DNA from: Zonotrichia leucophrys gambelii
Lineage: Eukaryota > Chordata > Aves > Passeriformes > Passerellidae
NCBI RefSeq assembly: GCF_028769735.1
Contig: NC_088173.1
Location: 11,987,038-12,051,037, forward strand
Length of the DNA stretch: 64,000 nt
Reading direction: 5' to 3'
The notes below the pieces were generated by a model that worked only from the letters and a program-made list of their open reading frames with translations, did not search any database and was not told the origin of the DNA. A program made the position numbers and the translations under genes. Positions 1 to 12,165 of the stretch are shown in pieces; the first letter of the stretch is position 1; the number at the start of each line of letters is the position of its first letter.

Positions 1-538
1 TGAATGAGTTAGGTACAAGTACAACAAAATAGCAGATCAGATGCTAATTACCAGCAAAAAGATTAATTTCCACTAATAAGAAAACATGATCTTGTCACTC
101 AGGTCACAAACTGTGCAGTTTGTTTTTTCTAATTTGATGCTCTGGAGAATCTTAGCTTTAGCTTTTGCTTGCCTTGTCCCTCAAGTTTTGGGATCTCAAT
201 ATTGCACCAAAATAAAATTAAAGGCATGAATGCAAGTAAATTGGTGCAATATTAAACAAATTTCAGTGAATGCAAGATATTTTGAATTATTCAATTAAGA
301 ATCAATAAAACTGACAGAAAATTGTTAAAAGAGTTGAATTACAAGTAATTCAATTTATTAGGCAACATCTCAGGTTTAATAAATTTAATTGAGTGAACTT
401 TACTTGAATCTCCTTGGCATGTAAATGAACATAAGAAATAGTTCTGATGTAGATTTAAGCTGTCCTTGACTTCTTTCTGATATCAGTATTCAATATGTTT
501 CTATATGTTGACTTTCTACTCTATAAATCACAGTCTGT

Positions 539-567
539 AAAAAACCCCACATTTAGCTGGGTTTTTT
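539..567. repeat. Short inverted repeat (A/C arm, T/G arm)
   Basis: AAAAAACCC at 539-547 pairs perfectly with GGGTTTTTT at 559-567 across an 11-base spacer, giving a 9-bp stem. One arm is an A-run followed by C and the other its complement, a composition common in this window. It is probably a chance product of A/C-rich and T/G-rich tracts; no function can be assigned. Confidence 0.6.
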
Positions 568-3500
568 GTTCATGAGTAGAAAGGGTTTAGGAATGATTTT
601 TATTTTTCATGATAGCTTTCAGGTTTAAAAGTTTGTTTAGCTTGTTGGTTTCCTTTCCTTGCTTCATTTTTTTTTTCTTTTTGGCTGGGAGGCCACCTGT
701 GACTTCACAGACCTTCCCCTTAAAATCTTACTTTATATGTGTGCTTTTGACTTTGCTGGAGCAGGGAAGTGGCTGACAATAAGCCCAACCCATTTCTGAC
801 TGGAAGCTCCCAACCTCAGAATCTAAAACCATCTACCAAACTGAACTATGTGTCCAAATACATATGATTACAATACCCAGGAGGATGAGTAAATTTTAAA
901 AAGATGATTAATAATCAATCTTTTAAAAACCTGTTTACAATTACATTTCCTTTTTTTAAAATTTTTAAATTTTATTTTAATATTTTCCTGTATAGTGTTT
1001 CAGACAGCCCTGACACCAAAGATAATCTGGAGTAAAAAAAGTAAGATTTATTAACAAATTGAGACCATAGTTCCACTAAAATGATAATGACTTTTACATC
1101 CTCTTAGTCCACGGTGGTGAGCCAAGTGAAACCACCAAACTGTGTCATTCCAGACTAAAAATAAAAGAGGTTTTATTGTTCGCAATATCCCACACACTTT
1201 GGCTCTGTTCAGATAACGTCACAAGGATGACTCCAAAGAATGATTTTATTTTTAGGAAGCACTGGTTTTCACTTTAATATCAAGACCTTAATATTACACT
1301 AGTAAAAATAATTATGTAGTGGAAAACACTTAAATATATATGAATAATTATTTTATTGGTATGAGTAGTATAGCAATGTACTGGTATTTCCATAGAAATG
1401 CACTTTTAAAGGTACTGACAGAATAGCTATTAAATTGTCTGTGTGAAAGGTTGAAATAAAATATTCTTTTTCCACATTCTGTGAACTGAGGTTTAAAATA
1501 ACTTATAAGAGGTTTTTTTAGAATATGTTTCTTGCCTACATCATAAGAGTTTAGGGATCTTTAAAGGTAGTGATTATATATCACAGGAATGGTTAATGCT
1601 CAAGTACTCCTGAGTCCATGGAAAGAAAAATGTTCTGTACTGCTCAGATATGGGCTTCTGTCAAGGCCTACCTCAAAGCTCAGTGAACTTTGTATAGTTA
1701 ATTCAATTGGCTTTTCAGGATGTAAATCAATGAAGATGAACAAAATAAAAAAGGGAGATTTTGATTGTACTTATTTTATAAAAATTACTCTGAAGTTGAT
1801 GCTTTGGAAGAAGCAACAGAACTTTACTTTGGAAATGGAGGACAGACAAAAATTCTCATGCCATTTGATCTCAAGCTAAAAAAGAAGTAATTGTAATTTA
1901 GTCCTTTATTAGTCTGAAAGAGTGGTTTCTTGTTCTTCTGGATGTTGTGACTTCAAAGTTTAGTCCTGTAAAGGGCACTGAAAATCAAAGGAGTCTGATT
2001 ATTTGCCACACTGCTTCCAGATCCAGTAAAGATTTTCTGGTTTAGAAATCCTGCAGCAATTTCTGTATTTGCTCATTGATATTGGATTTAAGGTAGCTGT
2101 TTCAGTAATTTATCTACAGCAGAGCATCCTGGTATCTCTCAGATCCATCATGAACCCTTTATTCTACTCTTGAAAACTCTAAATCTTGATTTCTCAGACT
2201 TGCGTTTCCAACCTTACATCAGATGCGTTTGCTCAAAATCAAATGTAAAGCCTGAACAAAAATACTACCATGTCGATAACTACCAAGAGCAATCAGAGTT
2301 TAAGTATCTTGCTGCAGTTCTTTGGTTCCTCTTGGGCAAAAAGGAAACATGGGATGATATTTTGCAAATATTTTGTATGCCAATATTAATGCTGTCTTTG
2401 AAGTGCCTGTTTCCAAAAATCTGCTGTGAAGATCTCAGTTCAAAACCATTTCAGGTTTAAGAACTGCGTTCCATATTTCTTACCCTGCTGTCTGTGTCAG
2501 AGAGCTGGCAAGGCTTTCGCAGTTCTTATTCTGATGGGCGAATAACACCCATAGCAATTTATTAGTACTTACTAAGTTTCAATCTCTTTATTTCCTCCTC
2601 TGTTAAAAATAATTTTGTAATAATTTTTTTTTCCTTCCTTACTTCCATTTCTTCTCATGGGTTTATTAGTGTATAGCTCCAGAAGGCTTATCTGCCCTGT
2701 ATTCTGACATCTCCTTAATATATCTTTAAGCTGGTTTAATGCTTTGCCTGCTGCTATTCTCAATACACTTATTATCAATGATAGGTGTAATAGAAACAGT
2801 GTTACTTTTGAAAAATGGCTGGACATTTCATTACTGTCATTTCACTGAGAAATAGGAGGTTTTTTTTAATGCATATGAAAAATACTAGCAGAAATAAAAG
2901 ATCAAAAGGGATAAAAAATCAAAGCAGTTTTTCTTCTTTTCAGATGCCAGATTCAGAGTTCTCAGTGTACTTTAAACAATGATTTATTAGCCTTTTGAGA
3001 TTAGAGAAGTTTGTGTCTTCCTAAGCATGAAGTTTTCTTATCCTCAAAATAAAAGGGCAATGGCATAATGTACTAATTATTAATGGCATTTTTATATTAA
3101 TATGTTTCTATATAGAATTTCTTTTCATAGCTGTTAATAATTCCATGTATATTAATGAAATAGCTGTAATCCAAATGGCAGAGTAAATTAAATTATAAAC
3201 AGAGCAAAAACCCCTCATTTTTTAATGAGAAGAAATGTATTTTTATCTCAGAAACAAAAATACTGTTTTACCATATAATATTCTAATATTCCATTTAATT
3301 CACTATTTCATTTTTATCTGTACCCATCAGTTTAGGCTTCATTCTTGGGAAAATGTCCTGCAAGAGAAGATAGCATCCATCACATAAGAAATACTGAAAA
3401 AATTCACTGCTCTTTTTGTGTCCAGGGAGCTCAGCCACCCCATTTCTGTCATATAATTAACCCTGGACTGGGTCTTCCATGGTTTTGGGTTGGTTTTTTA

Positions 3501-3647
3501 AGTTGGAGGGGGTTTATTTGTGGATTTTTTCCCCTCTATCTTTTCTTGGTTATCTCTTTCTCAGAGAGGTAAAGAGTGAGACAATACTTGAAATTTTTTC
3601 AATAGCATAAAATGCTCATTAATATGTAGCTAAAACGCTAACCAGAT

Positions 3648-3667
3648 AATGACCATTGCCGGTCATT
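3648..3667. repeat. Small perfect hairpin
   Basis: AATGACC (3648-3654) and GGTCATT (3661-3667) form a perfect 7-bp stem around a 6-base loop. Nothing around it suggests a transcript or a factor-binding cluster. Stems this short recur by chance in 64 kb. Confidence 0.5.
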
Positions 3668-4960
3668 GAAGTCTGAAAACTGCTAGAAACAGAAGGCTTC
3701 TTTTTGTTTGGATTTATTATCAAAGAAGAAATAATAGAAAAATGAAGAATGAGAATATGGGCAGGAAAAAACCAGAACATTCCAGTCAATTAGTTTCCTT
3801 AACTTACCTTTTACTTCACAAAAGCTTCTATGTCCGTTTTACTAATGTTGCCTGTTTTCTAACAACATTTTTTTGGAAATTTTATTCTATTAAGGCCTTT
3901 TCTGCTGGCTATTTCTGTCCATAAAGAACAGAGACATTTGTTATTGAATTTGTACAAGTTCATTTTTTGATGTTATCGTTGTGATATAGGAGACAGTCAC
4001 CAATTTTTATGAATTTTGAATTGAAGTATTTGTCTGTGGATCATATATCAAGAACATTCTGAAATGAAAAGAAGAGAAGAGATTCAAGTAAACTCTTGAA
4101 AAGCAGAATGTGATCTCGCCTCTGCAGACTGAACATCAGTAATTATTGGAGAAACCATAGGGCCAGAACCTTAGCAGCTGTAAATCAGTAAAACTTCACT
4201 AAGCCCAACAGAACTACCTTAATTTACAGAAGCTGACTACAGCAATATAGTTTTAGAAGATTTTACTTGCAAGACATGCTCTGCCAAACAGCAGGTGCAA
4301 AGTACTTTCTACTGTTTAAGCTATTTGTGAGGAAAAAGACAGACTGACTAGGAGGAAAGGAAAGGATTTTGTCTACTTCATGTGAAAAATATAGTGATTA
4401 TTTAAAATGTACTTTAAAAATCTGCAGAGCCCTTGAAAAGAACAATGACTTTTCAATTGACAGTTGTGTGAGGGGCAGCTCATTACATACTAGAAACAGA
4501 ACTTCAATTTATATAAATGTTTCAGTGGTTCTACTTGTATAATGCTCCATCAGGTCCTTTCATGCTTGTGCTCAGTATTGCATTACACTCCAAATTCTGC
4601 AACAGATACAGGAACATTATGTACTAACCCAAGCATACCACCAAGTAAGGATTTTGGAGTCTTTGCATAAGCAGTGTTCCATGATATTTTGCTTGAATTT
4701 TCAGACAATCCAGGCATAGAACCACAAAATAGCTCTGCAGACATGCCTGTCTGTTAGCAGCCTCTAATGTAACCCAAACTAAGATGCCATGTTGAACTCA
4801 CAGCCTTATGTGAAAAAAACAAAAATGTACCATTAAATAATACATACTCATCATAAGGAGAAATATTGTTTCATTCAAAAGTATAGCATTTTGTGTGAAA
4901 TAAAACATTAACTATAAAGTATGTATATTTTAAATCAGATAATGATACAAAAGACCTTTA

Positions 4961-4980
4961 AAACTACAATATTATAGTTT
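4961..4980. repeat. Near-perfect 20-bp palindrome
   Basis: AAACTACAATATTATAGTTT equals its own reverse complement except for one mismatched pair. The core AATATT is flanked by AAACTA and TAGTTT. It is AT-rich and not inside any recognised repeat. A dyad-binding factor site is possible, but chance is equally likely in DNA of this composition. Confidence 0.55.
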
Positions 4981-7424
4981 AAAACTACTATCTGGTAAAT
5001 TATTTCTCCATACATGGTACTCTTATATCAAATGGGGGAGCGCTTTTGCTGTGGTTCCCTATGTAAAACAATCTATGGGAAAATAATTTATAGAACAGAA
5101 ATTTGAGTTGGTACTATAATAAAATATTAATTTCCCAGCTGATGGCACACATTAAAACCTCTACATTTTCTTCTTATTCTGAACTTTCTTTGACAATTTT
5201 AGAACAATGACTGGATCTTCTTTAGAGTTTAGTAGAAATCCACTTTAAATTTTAGTCCCCTTAGCTACCCTTTAGTCACCTAAAACAATGAGAGTTTTCT
5301 TCCTTAGGAAGAGCTAAAACTTTTCTTCTTTTGTCTTCTCATGCAGCTTTTAGCTTGATACTGCAGATCTTGTCTTTTTTACATGGTTTTGAAAGTTTAA
5401 GTGAAGGTGTTCTCAACTGCATATGATTATCTTGAGGTGCCAAAATTTAATTCTTTAGTCCTTTTATCAAGTATTTGAATTTTAGGGAAAGATACACATT
5501 ATCATACATTAAGGGTAGAATAGCATCTCTCTGAGAATATTTTTCAAGCTTTTTCAATCATTGCACTAAATCTCTGGTCTCTTATTTTTTGTGTTTCTTC
5601 TCCATCACAATATTGGAGGACCTGGGGTTGAGTTCCTGCAATTATTACATAAAATAAAATATAACACACTCTTCTTGCAGACTTGGGTTAAAAAAAATGT
5701 TGTTTTTTCCTTTCCAGTTGTTCAGTTAGGTACTTACCCACAAGGAAGGGTAAGTATTAGGTATTTTGTACTTCTGAGCCATAAAAATAGCTTTGATAAG
5801 ATTTCATAGATTCCATGTCCCATATAAGTTATGGAAAACAATATTCCATTGTAATAACATTATTTCACTTCTTCCTTTGTCAAAATTGGATTCTTTTGCT
5901 TAAGAATGGAAAGTTATCTCTCCAAATACAATTTAAAATTACTTTTACTGCAATGGTTTTAGCTGTATAGCAGTGGAACCTCTTCTATTAAATATTTCAC
6001 TTTGTTCCTTAGTTTTACTTTATTTCTTATGAAAATTGTTGTGTTCTTACAAGCAATTTGCCATGTCTCATTTCTTTCTTGTTAGTGACCTCTTTTTAAC
6101 CAGCATTGTTGGCATGAAATGGCCACAGACAAATGAGTATGAAAAACCTTTTCTTACAGTAAATTCAAAGAGAACCATCCACTTAATCTAGTTTGGAAGA
6201 CTTAGGAAAAAAAAAATCACAATGCCTTTAAAATATTTCCCAGTTTTTAAAGATCCATTTTCCTGAGAATGATAATTTGTATGTAATATTTGAAATATAT
6301 ACATAAAATATCAAGTTCTTAATTTTTTTTTCCCCAGAATGAATGAATTCTTTTGGCACCAAGAAAAGAGTAAAACTAATATCTGAAGTTATTTCATTTA
6401 TACCAGAGTCTTTATGCATCCTTTCTTCAAATGGCTTCATGAAACAGAAAGTCATGATGAAAAATTTTCTAATGATTAATAGTGGATAAAACAATGTACA
6501 TAAAAGTATGAGCCATGTCTGAAAATACTGAACCTGCAGCTCTGTTAATTTTCACCACTCTTATTCATTGAGACACAAGTGTTCCAAGTCTGGTAATAGA
6601 TGCCAGAAAAACTGTGTGTACTGTCTGATCTCACACCATTTGGGTTTCAGTGGTACATCAGAAAACAGTTCTACCAAGGATACAGTAATTACCCAGAATA
6701 CTTTTGGAATGCCATCTGTTTATAAATGTGTCACAAAGAGTGACTCTTAATGTGAATTATAGCACTTTAGTCCTTCCCAAGGTGACCATGACATAGGTAT
6801 AACAGTAGAGTGACTCCAGCTGAAGTAACAAACTTGGACAGAGTTTCAAAGGGAAGAATAGGTTGATAGGGAACATGATGTGATTTATCTATGACTAAAA
6901 ATAGTCCTTTGAAACTCAAATCTTATTTATAAGTGAGTGGTTACATTCAGTTAATGATGATGTAGAATAATATTGCATTGATCAGCCTTAAAGTTAATGA
7001 GATAAATACATGAAAAACATGGTTCACATGTGATGTATTAAAAATCCTATATTCATTATATATGGCCTATTGCCATTTTTGTAGATTTATTCAATACACA
7101 TTGAAATGTTTAGAAACTGTATGCCAGCTTATAGCACTGCAAACCTTCTGTAATTGTTGCTTTTCTTCAGTGAAGAAATATGATCAACTTAGGAATTGAT
7201 TTTAGAGTGACAAGCAAAAATAAACTAACAAATTTGCAGGAAAAGAACTATGATTATTTTACTTCTATTGAACTATTGAAATTTCTTATTTACTGAATGA
7301 TTAGGAATTCAATATTTTTCATCCTGAAAAAATTAAGTCTATCATTTATGGATCTTTACATCTGTACGTGTTTACATGATCCTGATTCAGGGATAATCTC
7401 TCTAATGATCATCACATGAAGAAC

Positions 7425-7530
7425 ACAGATTCACAGAAATCAGAGTTAGAAAAGAAAGACCATTGAGATCGTTGTATTTATTCCCTTGCTAGAGCAGCAA
7501 GATGGATTAGGAAGACACCAGTAAATTATA
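7425..7530 (-). mobile_element. Decayed CR1 LINE 3'-end fragment
   Basis: The stretch from about 7428 reads like the antisense of an avian CR1 tail: a CACAGAAATCAGAG block is followed by GAAAAGAAAGACCATTGAGATCGTTG, close to the family pattern in which 'CACAGAATCA' precedes 'GGAAAAGACCTTTGAGATCATC' on the antisense strand. Similarity fades after about 7490, so the right edge is uncertain. CR1 copies are usually 5'-truncated, which fits a fragment of about 100 bp. Its divergence suggests an older copy than the one at 25131-25312. The identification comes from remembered family features, not from an alignment. Confidence 0.45.
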
Positions 7531-10500
7531 TATGGAGAGTTTTCAGGCACATAGGATTTACCACTTCCGATTAACAATTGAGTTTCCAGAGTGTTCCTGC
7601 TAGAGGGCTCAGAAGACATTCCCTTTTGTTAAGGAGAGACTGTTGTCTGATCCAAATTTGGCTTTTTGGGTAACCTTGGAAAAATAAAATTTTCTTTACT
7701 TATTTGTTTATTTCAGTGCCTTTTGATATTTTTAAGGTAGGCTCTTTGTTTTTTTTCGTGGAAGCACCTCAGGTCATCAGTCCTTCATACAAACAGTGAC
7801 CTGAAGGACTGAGAAAGGGCTGCCTGAAATCCAGCACTGTTTACAGACCATCTGTCTTCCCCTTGTACGTTTTGTTTGGCTTCCTGTGAGTATATGCATT
7901 TTTAGAACATTTAGCCATTAATCAGACATTGTCTCACCATACACCACAATAACTTAGAATACATTATTTCCTTTAAAAAAACATTTTCAGTGATTTTCTG
8001 AGATGAACAGGGTGTCTGCACTTAAGTCTATACAGAACAGTGGTTATTTTTTCTTAAACCTTTTTCCTTCAACAATACATGTTAAAACACTTGTCTGAAA
8101 ATTTGCTTTGGTTTCGACTTCAGCAAACAACACGGGTTCAAAAGTGCTGAGGCTTAGACATATTTTAGACACATCAGATTCACTGTGCATGTATAAAGCA
8201 TCTGTGTGCAACATGTGCTCTCTTAGACATGATGGGTCATGAATGAACAAGTGAGGTGGTTATTTGTTTGGGATCCCTTGAAATTCTGAACAAATCAGCC
8301 AAGGGACTATTTCCTGCATAGACAAATGAAAAAAGGAGATGGATGTACTGGAAGCTGTCCTCAAGATGCATGCAAAGAATGAATGCTTTGTTTCCTTGAA
8401 GTCACATTTCTGGCTGGCTGCCATTGATTGCCTACCTGCTGTAAAGTACTTATAAGGAAAGATGAGAATAAAGTCACCCTAAGGGGTGGAAAAAACTCAT
8501 AATCCTTCAGTTATCAGGAAAGATTTAAGTGCAAAGAAAACAGCAAGATGACAGCCATGGTTCTTAATACCTCTTACTAGATTTCAGTAATAATAGATGT
8601 TGAAAGTTGTGACCAATAAAGATAAAAAATTCAAAATTGTACACAAATATTAAGAAAGTTATAGTATAGTTGTGAAGAATGTAGCCTTCACATTCATTAA
8701 TTTATAATAAAATATTTTTAGTACTTAATAATAAAGATATTCAGACAATTGGAAGGAATTTGGGGAGTAATAGTCAATCTATGAAAGGCAAAGCAGGGAT
8801 CAATTTTTCCATTAAGCAGAAGCTCTGGAAGGCAGTGTTTTGGTCTTTCTCTAATCCTTTCCTCTGTACTATTTCTTAAAAGAGTTATATAATAATAAAT
8901 GGCTGTGATTTGAGATGCTATCACTCTACATAAATTGAGAGGTTTTCACCTGGAAGATAGAAATATATTGTGAAAGATGGCCACAGTCCCTTTAGAATAA
9001 CATTTTTTTAAAGGAGTATAAAGATCCTTTATCCAAGACACCTGTTCAGAAAAAAGATGATCATCAATTCCCTCACACATGAATGCATAGTAATAGAACA
9101 ATCAGTAATAGAAACTAATCAGAAGATTTCAATTAAGGAAAAAATTCTAATTAAAGGGGGCATATTTTTAGTTGCAAAAAGAAGTACATGTTATCATAGT
9201 ATATGGTAAGTCTAGTCACAAGGTACTTTACAATTTGAAGTATTGTAATTTGTAAGCCCAAGAAGGTTTTATAGGTTTAGCAAACACTGGCTACACACAC
9301 TTCAGAATACTTTAAATTATATCTGCTTCGTATTTCTTTTCATTGGTGTCATCTTCCTCTTTGAAATGCCTGTGATTAAATACAAAAAACCTTCAAGTCG
9401 TTTATGTTTAATACAGTGAAGTCATCTGATGCTACAGGTGGTTTAAAAAGTATTGAGAAAAATTTGTGAGCATGGAATTTATATTAATTGCTGAATTAAC
9501 ACATCTGGTAACTTCAGTAACAAAATTGAAAGAGACAATAAGAGCACAAAAGATCAATGATATTTATAATAAATTTTGAAGTTTGAATAATATTTTTTAA
9601 GATTTGTTCATATTTTAAAGTATTTTGATGTGGCTTTAAGTTACACGTATTAAAAACCAATAACCAGAATTGCTACCTTAAGAAACAGACTGAACAAAAA
9701 AGAATAATAATAACAAAATTTAGGCAGCAGTCAACTTAAACATGCTCTGAAAAATTCCAATTAAAAGACTTAAAACAATTAGAGGTATGATGCAAGGTAT
9801 TAAGTAAGGTGAAATGAGCTGAAGATGTTATTAGGACGAATTGATAAAAAGTACAAGAACAATAAAGGAAAAAATCTTGCTTTTCCTGTTAATGAAAAGG
9901 AGCTGTAACAACTGTATAAACAATGTTTTCTTTCAGCTCTTCCTTCATATACCAAATATCACAGTTACTCAGATTTACCTCTGCACCAAAAATAGCAAAA
10001 ACTACAGGCACATTACAGCATAAATGATTAAGAAATTTTTCAATTCAACACCTGAATCTCACCGTAAATAACTACAAATACATAAACTAAGAAGAAGTAA
10101 ATGCCAAATTATTGTTAAAGAATTAAACATAAGTGTTTTCAGTGGTTACTTGAATCTAGGATTACTTGAGTATAGGAGTCTTGCACTGTGATTTAAACCA
10201 TGTAATCTTTTACATCTGAAAGAATATGATAGACTCCATACAAAAATGTGGTGAGTGTATGCTCCATTTCAGGTTTCAGGGAAATGAGTATCTACCAAAA
10301 AATTTCTCTATGACAATTTTGTCTCTAGTTCTCTACTAGTCCTTCTCTGCTTCAGTCCCCTGCCTAATCTCTTCTCCATCCAGAGATGCCCTCTAGTTTT
10401 TCACTCAATTTCTTCCCTGTCCCACTTCACAATTCTCATATTACCATTGACTCCTGTCCATTTTAAGATGCTTCACTGCAGCCAGGCTCTTCATATTTGA

Positions 10501-12094
10501 TGTGAAACAGGGGAGAGCTGGAGGTTTTAATCAAGATTATTGTGTGTGGTTTTTGGTGCTTTCACTTCTTTCCTCTTAGTGGCAAGAATGTAAATACATC
10601 TCCTGTCATACCATCAGAACTGTTAAACCTGTTTGTGGTGCAACAAAAAATACTGACAAGTGTTCTAAGAGAAAGCTTCTACCAAAACCATCAGTTTTTA
10701 CAATATTATAGTTAACTAAAATGGTCTTGTAATGGAAAGCCTCAAGCAACCTAAACTGTAGGTGGCACTACTGGCTGTGTCTACTAAAAAAAAAAGTATG
10801 GGAAACCTAAAGGACCTCATCCTACAAACCTGGTAAGTACAGCTCAAATTCTATTGAGCATTCTCAAGAGTAAGGATATACAGCTATATATTCTTTTAAG
10901 TGCTTTAATTCTTTATCCTACACATACAAAAGTGAGTGAATTACTTTTTTGATTATCGAGGAAATAAAAGATATACAAAATAATGTGCATTCATATCTAT
11001 ACAAAATGAGTTATAATGGAGCAGATGATCAGATTTAGATGAACTCTTCATACTTGCTTTCCCTAAAAACTTTGATCTTTCCCTCTCAATTTAAATTATC
11101 AATTTCAGATAGAAATAAGTCTAAAAATTTTTTAGTAAATGGTTTTATATTCAAATGGGGTTTCTTTCCTTTTTCACATATAATAGTTCCAGAAAGAATG
11201 AAAAAGAGACAAAAAGAGATGAAAATACACAGTTGAAATGGATGCACTTTGCTCCTCTCAGTTTATATCAGAATCTTAATCCTATTGTGTATTTGGTCTG
11301 GTTTTTCATCTAAGCTAATTCTAATCTAATGCAAAAAGGTACAGGAATAACTTTATCAAATTTTGTATTGGATCTATATTTTCAGCAAGAACCAATTTTG
11401 TAGTGCTACAGTTGATAATTCAACTCTCTGCTCTGCTTGCATCTGCTTCTGCTTTATGTATTGACATAAAATAAACAATGTCTAGTATGTAAAAAGTACC
11501 TTGCTGCCTGATTTTTAGCAACAAAGTGAGCAGATTGTTAAATCTTTTTTCAAGACTTACTAGATAGGAGAAAATCAGGCCAACCCAGGTCACACAACAC
11601 TAAGATCTGTTTCAGATCAGCAAAGCCTTTTTATTCAATTTAGTCCCATGTTAAAAATAGTCATTACATTTTACATTATGCATTTCTAATTTCAAAGCTC
11701 ATGCCATATACTTATTCTGTATAATCAAACCTAACTGCTGTTTTTTCACACCAAGCTAGTGAATAAATGTTCTGTCAGTGAAGCCAGTATTTAAGTATTT
11801 ATTTGAGAAATGTTCAGACCCATAATTTTAGAAATTTGATGAATCTGTAATTACAGTGTGTTATTGTATGTATATGTCATTAGCATTTATGAGCAAGAGC
11901 AAAAAAAAAAAAACAATACACATCAAGCAACAAAAGGGAATTCTGAAAGAGAATGGCATGTTCTGACAAGTTACTGTTTAGTTCTGACCAGAATGTCAAG
12001 TCTAATCTACTTCCAGTTTGGTTATAAATAAGATTATCAGTCCATGCTCTCAGAATCTTCACTTTCCATGCAGTAAACCTTTATCTCATTTGAT
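7531..12094. other. Unique AT-rich non-coding DNA, no gene seen
   Basis: Open frames are at most 68 codons and unremarkable. The only structures I could define are the overlapping inverted repeats at 7770-7812 and A-rich runs such as 11901-11912. No splice-bounded frame or RNA gene could be supported. Confidence 0.7.
7770..7812. repeat. Two overlapping, mutually exclusive inverted repeats
   Basis: An 11-bp perfect stem pairs TCAGTCCTTCA (7777-7787) with TGAAGGACTGA (7802-7812) across 14 bases. A second 7-bp stem pairs CAGGTCA (7770-7776) with TGACCTG (7797-7803). The right arms share bases 7802-7803, so both cannot form at once in a single strand. AGGTCA is also a nuclear-receptor half-site, and the arrangement gives two oppositely oriented half-sites 20 bases apart. 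No transcript evidence is visible. Confidence 0.6.
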
Positions 12095-12165
12095 ATTTTA
12101 TTTTATTTTATTTTATTTTATTTTATTTTATTTTATTTTATTTTATTTTATTTTTTTTTTTTTTT
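12095..12165. repeat. (ATTTT)n pentanucleotide microsatellite with poly-T tail
   Basis: Twelve perfect ATTTT units run from 12095 to 12154, and the T-run continues to 12165 (15 T from 12151). The perfection implies recent origin or ongoing slippage, so length polymorphism is likely. An apparent 62-codon frame through it encodes a run of IL/FYF-type residues and is an artefact of the repeat. The sequence after the T-run has no TTTATT at polyadenylation spacing, so this is not an obvious retrocopy tail. Confidence 0.95.

Larger units (their letters stand above)
1..7424. other. Unique AT-rich non-coding DNA, no gene seen
   Basis: No open frame here exceeds 96 codons, and none reads like a known protein family or shows a run of conserved-looking residues. 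The tract contains T-rich runs (about 666-681), short inverted repeats at 539-567, 3648-3667 and 4961-4980, and a T/G-rich patch at about 3477-3525. About 1010-1240 has several TTTATT/AATAAA-like motifs and could be an old unrecognised repeat, but I cannot match it to a family. It is best read as intergenic or intronic DNA. Confidence 0.7.

Noticed and set aside
1010..1240. Possible endogenous retroviral LTR
   Set aside because: AATAAA/TTTATT-like motifs are present but no terminal TG...CA inverted ends, primer-binding site or target duplication could be identified.
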